This document shows, in pieces, positions 9,132 through 18,318 of a stretch of DNA of 64,000 nucleotides (its first letter is position 1; every line of letters begins with the position of its first letter). Origin of the DNA: Mariprofundus sp. EBB-1. Lineage in GTDB: Bacteria; Pseudomonadota; Zetaproteobacteria; Mariprofundales; Mariprofundaceae. The position numbers were made by a program, and so were the translations under genes. Location of the stretch: the NCBI RefSeq assembly GCF_003665155.1, contig NZ_RCFQ01000009.1:1-64000 (forward strand), given 5' to 3'. The notes under the pieces were generated by a model. That model was not told the DNA's origin, ran no database searches, and worked only from the letters and a program-made list of their open reading frames with translations.

Positions 9132-9366
9132 TTCTCACCGCAAAGGACGCAAAGTTCACCCCAGGGTGCCTTCTCTTGCGCAAACGCAATTCACCTTGGC
9201 GCAAAGAAGGTCAAAAACATTGTATTGCAGGACTCAATAAGCATGTCATGGAGCAGAAAGAACAATCATTCAAACATGAGAAATCATCAAACCAATGAGA
9301 GAGCACCAAAATAACATTTTGTTGTTTGTTTTTACTTTGCGTAACTCTGCGTCCTTTGCGGTGAAT
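9132..9366. repeat. Inverted pair of GCAAAGGACGCAAAG-type intergenic repeats
   Basis: The left arm at about 9132-9156 reads TCACCGCAAAGGACGCAAAG. The right arm at about 9331-9366 is its reverse complement with one change, extended by TTTTTACTTTGCGTAACT. A third copy lies at 24414-24450. The 170 bp between the arms contain further GCGCAAAG fragments and no gene. Together with the operator this accounts for the 9045-9443 gap. The element resembles palindromic repeats scattered through many environmental genomes. Confidence 0.6.
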
Positions 9367-9404
9367 GCTTTTATGCATTTTAATGCGATAACCCTAGCCT
9401 TATC

Positions 9405-9422
9405 AGGAGGGTTCATTGCATT
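9405..9422 (+). promoter_or_regulatory. Strong Shine-Dalgarno (AGGAGGG) with no standard in-frame start
   Basis: AGGAGGG at 9405-9411 is the only strong ribosome site ahead of the AarF-type gene. The in-frame codon at proper distance is ATT at 9420. A TTG at 9416 is out of frame and gives only six codons. The usual gene call would begin at TTG 9444, 32 nt from the site. Confidence 0.4.
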
Positions 9423-9443
9423 ACGAATCTGTTTAATCCATGG

Positions 9444-11012
9444 TTGAACCTCACCAATATTCCACGCACGGAGCCGGCTTTTTTGAATACGTTAAAACGC
9501 TTCATTTATCTCATGCATAGCACCTGGTTGCTCCAAAAAATCCGTCGCAGTAAACACGCTGCAACGCGCCAGATCGCACAGCAGCGATTAACCCAACTCC
9601 TTGGCAGCAAACGTGGTATCGGCATGAAAATTGGTCAGGCGATGGCTGGCATGGATGACCAGAGCCATTTCACCGAACTCACACAGAGTGTTCAAGCATG
9701 GCCTCTCAAGGATATCCTCCCGGTGCTTGAGCATGCATGGCAGCAGCCTGTGAACAATATACTGGAATCAATTGAAGAGAGTGTGGCAGCCGCCTCGCTG
9801 GGGCAGGTGCATAAGGGCACACGCAACACAGATAGCGGCACGCCTGAGCATCTTGCGATCAAGGTACAATACCCTGATATTCGACAGGCTATTGAGAGTG
9901 AACTGAGTTTAGCTGCCCTTCTGCCCAAAGCAGGCCCGGTCAAACGCTGGGACTTTGACCTGAACAGCTACCAACAGACATTACAGAACACCTTGAATGA
10001 TGAACTGGATTACAGCCATGAAATGAAACAACAACAGCGCTTTCAGCAACATATCCATGTACCAGGACTTAAAGTCGCAGAGGTCTGTCCCGAACTATCC
10101 TCCGCACAAGTGCTTACCCAGCAATGGATGCATGGGCAACGCCTCTCTGAAGCCTGCAACTGGCCTGATCAAGCGCGCCTGAAAGCTGGTAAAACCTTAA
10201 TGCAAACCTTGTGGAAGAGCCTGTTTGAAATTGGCTTGGTACATGGCGACCCGCACCCGGGCAATCTGCTGTTTCAATATGATGAAGATCAACCGCAAGT
10301 ATGCCTGCTCGATTTCGGATGCATGTTAAATATCCCCTTCACACGCCGCATGTCGTTATTAAATCTCATTTTAGGCCTGCGCGGCAAAACCACCCTTAAT
10401 AGTTTCGATGCATTTGTTGGATTGGGTTTTGATGCTCAAAAACTGGAGCCTATCAAAGCCGAACTGGATGATCTGGCCAGGATTCTGTTTCGCCCCTTCT
10501 TACAGCCTGAACCTTTTGACACTGCCCAGTGGCAGCTATCAAAACAGGTTAATGATCTGCTCGGCGATCAACGCTGGCAATTTCGCTCGGCCAGTCCTGC
10601 TGATCTCTTTTTAGTACTGCGCACCTTTCAAGGCCTGGTACACCAACTGGAGAGCCTGAAGGTTCAACTCTCCTGGCCCGATATGCTCGATGCATCTGTA
10701 GGCGGGCAATATATTGAAACCGCCCTGCTCTGGAAATTCCCTAAAGCTGCGCACGAACCCGCCCCAACATACAAAGGCAGCGCCAAGAGCTTGCATGTTC
10801 ACATCACACGTGCTGGAAAATCACCCATGAAAATTGAACTGACTGCAGCCAGCGCACTGGATCTGCACAACCTGATTCCGGAACATCTGTTACCGCAAAT
10901 CATGGCCGCCAACATTGATATTTTTACCATAGAACAAGACCTGCACGAATCAGGTCTTGAGCCTCAAACACTTCTGGACATCACCCTTGAAGATAAACAT
11001 TACCACCTTTAG
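9444..11012 (+). CDS. AarF/UbiB (ABC1) family atypical kinase-like protein
   Basis: The protein carries the hallmarks of the ABC1/UbiB/ADCK family: KIGQ at 62-65, ASLGQVH at 117-123 replacing the glycine-rich loop, the lysine of AIKVQYPD at 140, the catalytic-loop equivalent HGDPHPGN at 267-274 and DFG at 290-292. Relatives support ubiquinone biosynthesis or lipid homeostasis through ATPase activity. At 522 residues it is near family length but lacks the C-terminal membrane helices of UbiB. The true start is uncertain: TTG 9444 has no ribosome site, while AGGAGGG at 9405 points to an ATT at 9420 in the same frame. No ubiquinone genes are adjacent. Confidence 0.8.
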   Translation: MNLTNIPRTEPAFLNTLKRFIYLMHSTWLLQKIRRSKHAATRQIAQQRLTQLLGSKRGIGMKIGQAMAGMDDQSHFTELTQSVQAWPLKDILPVLEHAWQQPVNNILESIEESVAAASLGQVHKGTRNTDSGTPEHLAIKVQYPDIRQAIESELSLAALLPKAGPVKRWDFDLNSYQQTLQNTLNDELDYSHEMKQQQRFQQHIHVPGLKVAEVCPELSSAQVLTQQWMHGQRLSEACNWPDQARLKAGKTLMQTLWKSLFEIGLVHGDPHPGNLLFQYDEDQPQVCLLDFGCMLNIPFTRRMSLLNLILGLRGKTTLNSFDAFVGLGFDAQKLEPIKAELDDLARILFRPFLQPEPFDTAQWQLSKQVNDLLGDQRWQFRSASPADLFLVLRTFQGLVHQLESLKVQLSWPDMLDASVGGQYIETALLWKFPKAAHEPAPTYKGSAKSLHVHITRAGKSPMKIELTAASALDLHNLIPEHLLPQIMAANIDIFTIEQDLHESGLEPQTLLDITLEDKHYHL

Positions 11013-11240
11013 TTGGAGTAATAGATCAGCTTCAAAAGTTTCTTACAGCCCCCCTAAAAAAGAGGATCTAAGCCCTTACAACACCAGTTATTTTGACATT
11101 ACTCCTGAGTAATTAATACCTAAATCTGGTTCGAGCAGCCCCTTCCCCACAGCGTCATCGCATTGTCACAAACCTGTCTCCTTACTGTCATATCCCACCA
11201 ATAGAATGCATAACGTAAGTCACTCAAAGGAGCGTTCATC

Positions 11241-12563
11241 ATGGATAAGAATCAATTAGGGTTTTTGGTATTTATACTGCTTGCCTCAGCAGGCCTTTCA
11301 TCCTGTGGTAATGGTGGAAATACGATTGTACCAGCGGTCACCGCTGCTACAGCGACAGTCACACCACAATTCAAAGTCTTCCAACCCCAAGATGTTGTTT
11401 TATTTTCTGGCGGAACAAAAAAAGTGCCGCTGGATATAGCATTCGGAAGTGCTGCATTTCATTTACAAACAGACCCTGCCAATATTGTGTATACCATGTC
11501 AGATCGTGGCCCAAACATTAAATGTAAAGATTCATTTAAGGTTTTTGGGGCAGCCGTCGGTTTTTGTCCTACTGGCAACAAAATATTCCCCGTCCCATCT
11601 TTTTCACCATCTATTTTTAAATGGCAAATAGATCATACTGGTGTGACATTGCTAGAAACAATCAAAATGAAAGATGCAGCAGGGAAGCCAATCACTGGCG
11701 TATCTAATCCTTCAAGCGTATTGCTACCTACAGAAGCCAATTATGACAAAAATGCTGTGGCATTTGCAGGAGATCCTAATGGTTTGGATCCAGAAGCATT
11801 TGTAAAAATGCAAGATGGGACGTTCTGGGTAGGCGAAGAATACGGCCCAAGCATATTACATCTATCAGCAACAGGTCGTGTGATCGAACGCCTTGTTCCT
11901 TCCGGTGTAGAAGTGCAATTGGCTGCAGCTACTTACCCAGTTGTTGGTTCCCTGCCTGCGATTTTAAGTAAACGAAAACTAAATCGTGGCATTGAAGACA
12001 TTGCGATTTCACCTAACGAACAATTTCTATATTTTTTGATGCAAAGTCCATTGGCAAATCCAGCAGTTGCTGACTATAAAACATCACGCAATGCTCGTTT
12101 GTTCAAGTTTGATTTGGTAACGAAAACTGTAGTAGGTGAGTATGTCTATCAACTTGATTTACCAGCCACATTTAGTGCCGATGCAACAACGGTGCAGAGT
12201 AACGTGAAGTTGAGCGAAATGGTTGCAACAGGGTTGGATCAATTGATTGTGCTGGAACGCGTGAGTAATACGACCAAACTATATCGCATCAACCTAGCAG
12301 GCGCGACAAACATATTTGGAACCAATTGGGATGTAATTGGCACGCTTCCATCTTTAGAGCAATCGAATTTAATCACAGCTGGCATAGCCTCTATCTCTAA
12401 AACATTGGCTATGGATTCTTCGGTTGATTATCCCGGTCTTTTACCTCCCAAAGTTGAAGGCATTGGCTTGCTAAACAACAATGAACTCGTGTTGATTAAT
12501 GATAATGATTTCGGAATTTTTGCTAGCCCTACTCAAATCACCATTATTCCACCACTGCCTTAA
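11241..12563 (+). CDS. Lipoprotein with phytase-esterase-like beta-propeller domain
   Basis: A signal peptide ends in the lipobox GLSSC (Cys about 22), predicting a lipid-anchored envelope protein. The body (about 50-435) matches the family called esterase-like activity of phytase, with YTMSDRGPN, GLDPEAFVKMQDGTFWVGEEYGPSILH, GIEDIAISPNEQFLYF and a C-terminal PPKVEGIGLLNNNELVLINDNDF. These motifs are typical of a calcium-binding propeller. The substrate is unknown, and known members are not all true phytases. AAGGAG lies 8 nt before the ATG, and a strong terminator follows 22 bp after the stop, so it is probably a single-gene transcript. It looks more AT-rich than the neighbouring tgt gene. 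Confidence 0.75.
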   Translation: MDKNQLGFLVFILLASAGLSSCGNGGNTIVPAVTAATATVTPQFKVFQPQDVVLFSGGTKKVPLDIAFGSAAFHLQTDPANIVYTMSDRGPNIKCKDSFKVFGAAVGFCPTGNKIFPVPSFSPSIFKWQIDHTGVTLLETIKMKDAAGKPITGVSNPSSVLLPTEANYDKNAVAFAGDPNGLDPEAFVKMQDGTFWVGEEYGPSILHLSATGRVIERLVPSGVEVQLAAATYPVVGSLPAILSKRKLNRGIEDIAISPNEQFLYFLMQSPLANPAVADYKTSRNARLFKFDLVTKTVVGEYVYQLDLPATFSADATTVQSNVKLSEMVATGLDQLIVLERVSNTTKLYRINLAGATNIFGTNWDVIGTLPSLEQSNLITAGIASISKTLAMDSSVDYPGLLPPKVEGIGLLNNNELVLINDNDFGIFASPTQITIIPPLP

Positions 12564-12584
12564 TTCTTTTAGCCTGCTTGACGA

Positions 12585-12611
12585 AATCCTCGCCGAAAGG
12601 CGAGGATTTTT
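12585..12611 (+). terminator. Intrinsic terminator of the phytase-esterase-like gene
   Basis: A perfect 10-bp stem (AATCCTCGCC pairing with GGCGAGGATT) closes a GAAA tetraloop and is followed by a T tract interrupted by one G. Confidence 0.88.
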
Positions 12612-12722
12612 GTCTTTATTCAAAATAAAGGCTCAAACCAAAGAGGGCCAGGTCTATTATTGATGCATAAAAACACTCTTAATAACTTGATGTGACATGA
12701 TCACCTCGTCAGTCTGCCCGCC

Positions 12723-13847
12723 ATGTCTGCACTCTCATTTGAAATACTCGCAAAAGATAAAACCGGTTACGCCCGTCGCGGCCGCGTTACACTCCCCCAC
12801 GGTACCGTAGAAACGCCTGTGTTTATGCCTGTCGGCACTCAGGCCACGGTTAAGAGCCTTACACCGGCTGATCTGACTGACGACATCGAAGCCAGCATTA
12901 TTCTCGGTAACACATATCACCTCATGCTACGCCCGGGTGCAGATCTGGTGGAGAAAATGGGTGGCCTGCATAAGTTTATGGCCTGGGATCGTCCAATCTT
13001 AACGGACTCCGGTGGATTTCAAGTCTGGTCCTTAGGTGAACTGCGTAAGATTGAAGAGCACGGCGTGCGTTTTCGTTCTCATATTGATGGACGCGAAGTG
13101 TTCCTTGGCCCGAAAGAGAGCATGGAGATTCAGCGCCAACTGGGCAGTGATATTGTCATGGCCTTTGATGAATGCACGCCCTACCCCGCCACCTATGAAG
13201 AAGCCAATGACTCCATGCAGATGTCGATGCGCTGGGCTGGTGAATGCAGAGAAGCGCTGCCTGTAAACGACACTCAAGCGCTGTTCGGCATTGTACAGGG
13301 GGGTATGTATCCCGAATTACGACTGGAAAGTTTGAAAGCCGTAGCTGACATCGATTTTGAGGGCATTGCCATTGGTGGGCTCTCCGTTGGCGAACCCAAA
13401 GAAGAGATGATGGCCATGCTCGATGCCCTGGCTCCACATCTGCCTGAAGATAAACCGCACTATGTGATGGGGGTGGGCACACCTGCTGATTTGATCGAAG
13501 GTATTGATCGCGGCATTGATATGTTTGATTGCGTGATGCCAAGCCGCAACGCCCGCAACGGCACACTGTTTACCGATGATGGCAAAATCAACATCAAAAA
13601 CCTCAAACATTTTGATGATAAACGCCCCATTATGGACGATTGCAGCTGCTATACCTGCAAAAACTTCTCCCGTGCCTATTTGCGTCATCTGTTCATGGCC
13701 AAAGAGATTTTAAGCTCAAGATTGAATACACTGCACAATCTTCACTACTATTGTGACCTTATGAAGCGCGCCAGAACTGCCCTTGAGCAAGGAAATTGGC
13801 CCGAATTTAAAAAACAGTTTTTACAACGCTACCATAGCAATGCATAA
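12723..13847 (+). CDS. tgt: tRNA-guanine(34) transglycosylase
   Basis: The enzyme swaps guanine-34 for the queuosine precursor preQ1 in GUN-anticodon tRNAs. At 374 residues it has bacterial Tgt length. D95 in [11 protein letters not shown] and D269 in [14 protein letters not shown] are the two catalytic aspartates. C307, C309, C312 and H338 form the zinc site (CxCxxC and a histidine 26 residues later). It heads the classic tgt-yajC-secD-secF cluster. queD, an early queuosine gene, lies 3.5 kb downstream on the same strand, which supports an active pathway. Confidence 0.97.
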   Translation: MSALSFEILAKDKTGYARRGRVTLPHGTVETPVFMPVGTQATVKSLTPADLTDDIEASIILGNTYHLMLRPGADLVEKMGGLHKFMAWDRPILTDSGGFQVWSLGELRKIEEHGVRFRSHIDGREVFLGPKESMEIQRQLGSDIVMAFDECTPYPATYEEANDSMQMSMRWAGECREALPVNDTQALFGIVQGGMYPELRLESLKAVADIDFEGIAIGGLSVGEPKEEMMAMLDALAPHLPEDKPHYVMGVGTPADLIEGIDRGIDMFDCVMPSRNARNGTLFTDDGKINIKNLKHFDDKRPIMDDCSCYTCKNFSRAYLRHLFMAKEILSSRLNTLHNLHYYCDLMKRARTALEQGNWPEFKKQFLQRYHSNA

Positions 13848-13881
13848 TCGCCGCCTCTCAAAATTCAGGAGTTCCATTCAT

Positions 13882-14388
13882 ATGACATCCCCATCCATCT
13901 CTCTATCCCCAATCACTACCGTGATCGCATCAGCAGTTGCTGCCATGGCTATCATTAATCCGGCTTTCGCTGAAGCAGCGGCTGGTGGCAGTGGCGGTTT
14001 CGCCTCATTGATTCCATTGGTTCTGATCATGGTCATCTTCTATTTCCTGCTTATCCGCCCACAGCAGAAAAAATTGAAAGAGCATCGCAACCTTGTTGAT
14101 GAACTGAAAAAGGGTGACAACATTCTTACCGGTGGCGGTTTGTACGGTAAAGTCATCGATGTGAAAGAAGATATCCTTAAAGTTGAAATTGCTGATGGCG
14201 TACGCATCAATGTAAAACGCGACACCATTGCTGGCCTGACTGATATCGGACCGGCTAAAGAAAAAGCAAGCAAAGGTAAACCTGCAAAAAAAGCCAAACC
14301 TGTAAAAGCTACCCCTGCAGCAGTAACTGAAGAAAAAGTTGCTGAAAGCAGCGACGCTGATTCAACTGACTCTAAAGACAAAGCATAA
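13882..14388 (+). CDS. yajC: Sec translocon accessory subunit YajC
   Basis: YajC binds SecDF in the inner membrane and modulates protein export. The start is placed at ATG 13882, preceded by AGGAG at 13867, rather than at earlier in-frame codons that overlap tgt. A signal-like first segment ending in AFAEAAA is followed by the YajC membrane helix (LIPLVLIMVIFYFLLIRPQQ) and the cytoplasmic domain with KKLKEHRNLVDELKKGDNILTGGGLYGKV. The protein is 168 residues against about 110 for E. coli. The excess is the leader plus a Lys/Ala-rich tail ending in an acidic stretch. secD starts 11 bp downstream. Confidence 0.95.
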   Translation: MTSPSISLSPITTVIASAVAAMAIINPAFAEAAAGGSGGFASLIPLVLIMVIFYFLLIRPQQKKLKEHRNLVDELKKGDNILTGGGLYGKVIDVKEDILKVEIADGVRINVKRDTIAGLTDIGPAKEKASKGKPAKKAKPVKATPAAVTEEKVAESSDADSTDSKDKA

Positions 14389-14399
14389 GGATTAGACCC

Positions 14400-15980
14400 A
14401 TGCATAGCTTTCCTCGCTGGAAAATCTGGCTTATTTTAGCCGTATTGGTGGTCTCCACAATGGGAGCACTACCTAATGTAACATCAGTACCATCCTGGTG
14501 GCCTTCCTCATTGAGTCATCCCATGAGCCTTGGCCTGGATCTCAAGGGCGGTATTCATTTGGTACTTGACGTTGATGTCGATAAAGCCGTTAACCACAGT
14601 GTGGAAGAAGATGTTGATGCAGCCAGACAAGCCTTGCGTAAAGAGAAAATTCGCTATCGCAAATTATCTGCTGAGGGCATGAACCTTAACATTGAAATAA
14701 AAAACAGTGATGACCTTGCCAGCGCTGAAAAAATATTAGCTGATACATTCGACAGCTACGCAATGTCTTCAGCTGTAGATAACACCTTCACATTGACGCT
14801 GAAAGCGTCTGTGGCAGATGAAACACGCAAGTTTGCTGTTGAGCAGTCCATTGAAGTTATTCGTGGCCGTATTGATGCGCTTGGTACAACAGAGCCGGTG
14901 ATTATCAAACAGGGCACGCATCGCATCCTGGTACAGATACCCGGTTATGAAGATTCAGCCCATGCCAAGCAGTTGATTGGCCGTACGGCTCAGCTGCAAT
15001 TTAAACTGGTAGATGAAAAAGGTGATCTTGATAAAGCCATGAGTGGCAGCATTCCACCGGGTGATATCATCATGTATGGCCCTGAACAGACGGTTAATGG
15101 CAACACATCCCGCCAACCATACTTGCTGAAGAAACGCACCGAATTATCCGGTGATGAAATCTCCGATGCGCGTGTTTCTATTGACTCACGTTACAATGAA
15201 TATGCCGTAACACTGAAATTCAACAGCAAAGGTTCACGTAAATTTGACAAACTGACTGCAGCACATGTCGGTGAACGCTTCGCTATTATTCTTGAAGGTG
15301 TGGTCAATTCGGCTCCGGTCATTCGTGAACGTATTGCCGGTGGTTCAGCTCAAATTACGGGCAGTTTCTCTCCAGCAGAAGCACATGATCTTGCCATCAT
15401 TCTACGTGCCGGTGCCCTCCCCGCTCCTGTTAAGGTAGTGGAAGAACGCTCCATTGGTCCCAGCCTCGGACAAGACTCCATCGACCAGGGTATGAACTCC
15501 ATCATCGTTGGCTGTATTCTGGTACTGATCTTCATGGCCGTGTATTACCGCATGTTCGGCGTTGTCGCCAATGTCGCACTGATCTTCAATATGCTGTTGA
15601 TTCTGTCTATCATGAGCATTATCGGTGGTACATTAACGCTGCCGGGCATTGCCGGTATCGTACTGACCATTGGTATGGCTGTGGATGCAAACGTACTTAT
15701 CTTTGAACGCATCCGTGAAGAGCTACGACTGGGTAAAACCCCATTGGCAGCTATTGATGGTGGTTATGACAAAGCATTTTCCACCATTGTGGATGCCAAC
15801 ATCACTACCCTGATTGCTGCTATCGTACTGTTCCAGTTCGGCTCAGGGCCGGTCAAAGGTTTCGCGATCACGCTTTCTGTCGGTATTCTGGCTTCCATGT
15901 TCACCGCGATCACTGTTACCCGTGCCATCGTTGCAGTTTCAACTGCCAAACGTGGCCGCATTGAAAAACTGAGCATTTAA
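14400..15980 (+). CDS. secD: Protein translocase subunit SecD
   Basis: SecD uses the proton-motive force to finish preprotein translocation on the periplasmic side. There is one N-terminal helix, then GLDLKGG at 45-51 (conserved region D1), a large periplasmic domain including GRIDALGTTEPVI, and five C-terminal helices with GMAVDANVLIFERIREE near 425 (the D4 motif holding the functional aspartate). The length of 526 residues is somewhat below E. coli SecD (615), because the periplasmic P1 head is shorter. yajC ends 11 bp upstream and secF starts 18 bp downstream. Confidence 0.97.
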   Translation: MHSFPRWKIWLILAVLVVSTMGALPNVTSVPSWWPSSLSHPMSLGLDLKGGIHLVLDVDVDKAVNHSVEEDVDAARQALRKEKIRYRKLSAEGMNLNIEIKNSDDLASAEKILADTFDSYAMSSAVDNTFTLTLKASVADETRKFAVEQSIEVIRGRIDALGTTEPVIIKQGTHRILVQIPGYEDSAHAKQLIGRTAQLQFKLVDEKGDLDKAMSGSIPPGDIIMYGPEQTVNGNTSRQPYLLKKRTELSGDEISDARVSIDSRYNEYAVTLKFNSKGSRKFDKLTAAHVGERFAIILEGVVNSAPVIRERIAGGSAQITGSFSPAEAHDLAIILRAGALPAPVKVVEERSIGPSLGQDSIDQGMNSIIVGCILVLIFMAVYYRMFGVVANVALIFNMLLILSIMSIIGGTLTLPGIAGIVLTIGMAVDANVLIFERIREELRLGKTPLAAIDGGYDKAFSTIVDANITTLIAAIVLFQFGSGPVKGFAITLSVGILASMFTAITVTRAIVAVSTAKRGRIEKLSI

Positions 15981-15998
15981 GGCTTACAGGTAGATACT

Positions 15999-16943
15999 AT
16001 GCAACTGATACGTTCCGACATTCATTATGATTTCATTGGCAAACGCAAATTCGCCCTACTGGTCTCCGGCATCATGATTCTTATTTCACTTGGTGCTCTG
16101 GCGGCAAAAGGGCTTAACTTCGGTATCGACTTTACCGGCGGTACGCTGGTTGAAGTCAAATTCACACCGGCACCAAGCATTGCCGATGTGCGTAGCGCCA
16201 TTTCGCCTAAAGGCTATGGCAATGCAATGATTCAGGAATTCGGGACTCCCGAAGAGATACTGATCCGCGTTCAAAATAAAGAATCTGAAGAGTCATCCAC
16301 GATTAGTAACGCGATTCTTGACGGTTTGAGTGAAAAGTTCGGTGCTGATGCCATTGAAATGCGTCGTGTTGAATTTGTGGGCCCCCAGGTGGGTGAAGAG
16401 CTTACCCGCGCGGGTATTATGGCTGTGCTGGTCGCCATGTTGGCTATCCTTGTCTATGTTACTTTCCGCTTCGAATTCCGCTTTGCGATCGGTGCCGATG
16501 CTGCTCTTTTACACGATATCACCATCGTTGTCGGGCTATTTGCATTGACCGGAAAAGAGTTCTCATTGCCTGTTATTGCAGCACTATTGACGGTTATTGG
16601 TTATTCATTAAATGATACAATCGTGGTCTTTGACCGCATTCGCGAAAACTTTGAAGCCAACAGAAAACGGAAAAAACCTGAAGAAGAAACCGCCGTAGTA
16701 AACAACTCCATCAACCAAACACTGGCACGCACCCTAATGACCTCTCTGACCACGCTTTTGGTGGTACTGGCACTATTTATTCTTGGTGGTGAAGTCATTC
16801 ACGATTTCGCCTTTGCCCTGATTGCCGGTATTGTGGTCGGAACGTACTCTTCGATTTATGTTGCCAGCCCGGTAATGATTTCACTTGCGGGACGCTTCAA
16901 GAGCGATGAGGATGAAGTCAAAGCCATGGAAGCACGGCCGTAA
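15999..16943 (+). CDS. secF: Protein translocase subunit SecF
   Basis: At 314 residues this is a normal SecF: one N-terminal helix, FGIDFTGG at 41-48, a small periplasmic domain with VEFVGPQVGEELTRAG, and five further helices including IGYSLNDTIVVFDRIRENF, the counterpart of the SecD functional motif. It pairs with SecD to form the proton-driven SecDF complex. It is expressed from the yajC-secD-secF transcript, and the Mth938-like gene follows after 28 bp. Confidence 0.97.
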   Translation: MQLIRSDIHYDFIGKRKFALLVSGIMILISLGALAAKGLNFGIDFTGGTLVEVKFTPAPSIADVRSAISPKGYGNAMIQEFGTPEEILIRVQNKESEESSTISNAILDGLSEKFGADAIEMRRVEFVGPQVGEELTRAGIMAVLVAMLAILVYVTFRFEFRFAIGADAALLHDITIVVGLFALTGKEFSLPVIAALLTVIGYSLNDTIVVFDRIRENFEANRKRKKPEEETAVVNNSINQTLARTLMTSLTTLLVVLALFILGGEVIHDFAFALIAGIVVGTYSSIYVASPVMISLAGRFKSDEDEVKAMEARP

Positions 16944-16971
16944 CTATCTCTTTTTACAAGGCTAAACATCC

Positions 16972-17361
16972 ATGAAGGGAGATATCAGCGCCCAATTGCC
17001 AACCGGCACACTGCTGTTCAGTGCCTATGATGATGCCTATCTCAAGCTGAATGAGCAGATTCATCACAGTGGATTGATCATTCACGCTAACGTGATCACA
17101 GCTCCATGGAGCCCTACATGCCTGTCTGATGTCAGACTACAGGATCTGGCACCGATCATCGCCTCTCCCCCCGAAGTTATCTTGCTCGGTACAGGCCGAA
17201 TGACAGCCTTTCCGAATCATGAAATATTGGATTATATGGCAGAACACCATATTGGATTTGAATGCATGGACACACGTGCTGCTGCTCGCACCTACAATAT
17301 TCTCGTGGGTGAGGGGCGCACTGTATCAGCAGCGATGTTATTACCCGGAGCAAAACAATGA
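16972..17361 (+). CDS. Mth938/NDUFAF3-like domain protein (DUF498)
   Basis: This 129-residue protein matches the Mth938-like family (DUF498), recognisable by GLIIHANVITAPWSP, PEVILLGTGRM and FECMDTRAAARTYNILVGEGRTVSAAMLLPG. The family is a small single-domain fold whose mitochondrial member NDUFAF3 helps assemble respiratory complex I. The bacterial role is unsettled. It often sits next to secDF in proteobacteria, as here. Its stop codon overlaps the queD start (ATGA), implying coupled translation with the queuosine gene. There is no signal peptide or membrane segment. Confidence 0.88.
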   Translation: MKGDISAQLPTGTLLFSAYDDAYLKLNEQIHHSGLIIHANVITAPWSPTCLSDVRLQDLAPIIASPPEVILLGTGRMTAFPNHEILDYMAEHHIGFECMDTRAAARTYNILVGEGRTVSAAMLLPGAKQ

Positions 17362-17735
17362 GCGCAACATTTGAGCTGTCTATCGAAACCCACTTCTCTG
17401 CTGCTCACAGCCTGCGCGATTACCCGGGTGATTGTGCCCGCCTGCATGGCCACAACTGGCATGTGAAGCTGTATGTGGTCTGTGAAGAGCTAGATGAGCT
17501 AGGCCTTGGCATTGACTACAAAATTATGAAAACCGAGTTGAAGGCCGCTTTAGAGCCTTGGGATCACTATAATCTGAACGATGTAGCACCATTTGATGCC
17601 ATTAACCCATCGAGCGAAAATGTTGCCCGTGAATTGTATCATACCATGAGTAGTAAACTGGATGATGATCGCATTCATGTTTCCCGCATAGATATTTCAG
17701 AAACCTGCACTGCCAAAGTCACCTATAGACCCTAA
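17358..17735 (+). CDS. queD: 6-carboxytetrahydropterin synthase QueD
   Basis: QueD converts dihydroneopterin triphosphate to 6-carboxytetrahydropterin, an early step of queuosine synthesis. Zinc ligands H17, H30 and H32 and the catalytic cysteine C26 are in place (FSAAHSLRDYPGDCARLHGHN), and the C-terminal SETCTAKVTY is typical. At 125 residues it has family length. The start overlaps the preceding Mth938-like gene by 4 nt. Within the window tgt provides the last queuosine transfer step, but queC, queE and queF are not present. Confidence 0.93.
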   Translation: MSATFELSIETHFSAAHSLRDYPGDCARLHGHNWHVKLYVVCEELDELGLGIDYKIMKTELKAALEPWDHYNLNDVAPFDAINPSSENVARELYHTMSSKLDDDRIHVSRIDISETCTAKVTYRP

Positions 17736-17840
17736 TTAGCGCTGCTGCGCAGCTCAAGCGCTTGAATCACAACACTCATTCAATTTAATCAAACAGATAT
17801 TTATCGAAAACATTCATCTTAACTGAACGCTCCATAAAAA

Positions 17841-17917
17841 TGGTCGGGACGAGAGGATTTGAACCTCCGACCACCACACCCCCAGTGTGGTGCGCTACCA
17901 GGCTGCGCTACGCCCCG
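17841..17917 (-). tRNA. tRNA-Pro (anticodon GGG)
   Basis: The minus strand folds into a 77-nt cloverleaf. The acceptor arm CGGGGCG pairs with CGTCCCG, followed by A and an encoded CCA. The anticodon stem CCACA/TGTGG closes the loop CTGGGGG, giving anticodon GGG for CCC/CCU codons. A TTCGAAT T-loop is present. It follows ihfA and merR on the same strand, an arrangement seen in many proteobacteria. Confidence 0.96.
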
Positions 17918-17946
17918 ATTATTTCAACAAAGGTAAGACCCGGAAT

Positions 17947-18318
17947 TCAGGTCAATAGAGAATGAACTTCTTTTAGCTCTTGCTTCAACTGCTTCAGAAT
18001 CGCCTGACTATCTTTTGTTTCCACAATGTCTTCAAGGTCACCATTAAGCAAACGCTTCTTGGCTCCGCGTATGGTGAAATTCAGATCATATAAAAGATGT
18101 TTAATTTGTAACACGGCATACACATCACGGTGGCGATAAAAACGGCGATTGCCACTCTTCTTAACCGGCTTGATATGCTTGAATTCGGTTTCCCAATAAC
18201 GTAACACATGCGGTTCAACTCCACACACATCACTCACTTCGCGGATAGAGAAGAACAGTTTATCTGAAAGCTCCGGCACCTGAACACCGGCTTTCGTCAA
18301 TGCCTGTTGAGCATTCAT
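17947..18318 (-). CDS. MerR-family transcriptional regulator (ihfA-linked)
   Basis: The MerR winged helix-turn-helix lies at about 23-90: FSIREVSDVCGVEPHVLRYWETEF followed by GNRRFYRHRDVYAVLQIKHLL. A short C-terminal helix follows, with no cysteine cluster or ligand domain, so metal or drug sensing is not indicated. This 123-residue protein is the MerR-like regulator conserved directly downstream of ihfA in many gammaproteobacteria; its targets are not established. Its start overlaps the ihfA stop codon (ATGA). Confidence 0.9.
   Translation of the reverse strand: MNAQQALTKAGVQVPELSDKLFFSIREVSDVCGVEPHVLRYWETEFKHIKPVKKSGNRRFYRHRDVYAVLQIKHLLYDLNFTIRGAKKRLLNGDLEDIVETKDSQAILKQLKQELKEVHSLLT

Noticed and set aside
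13783-13881. Longer yajC start overlapping tgt
   Set aside because: Would put 33 unconserved residues ahead of a clear signal-like segment; ATG 13882 has the ribosome site.
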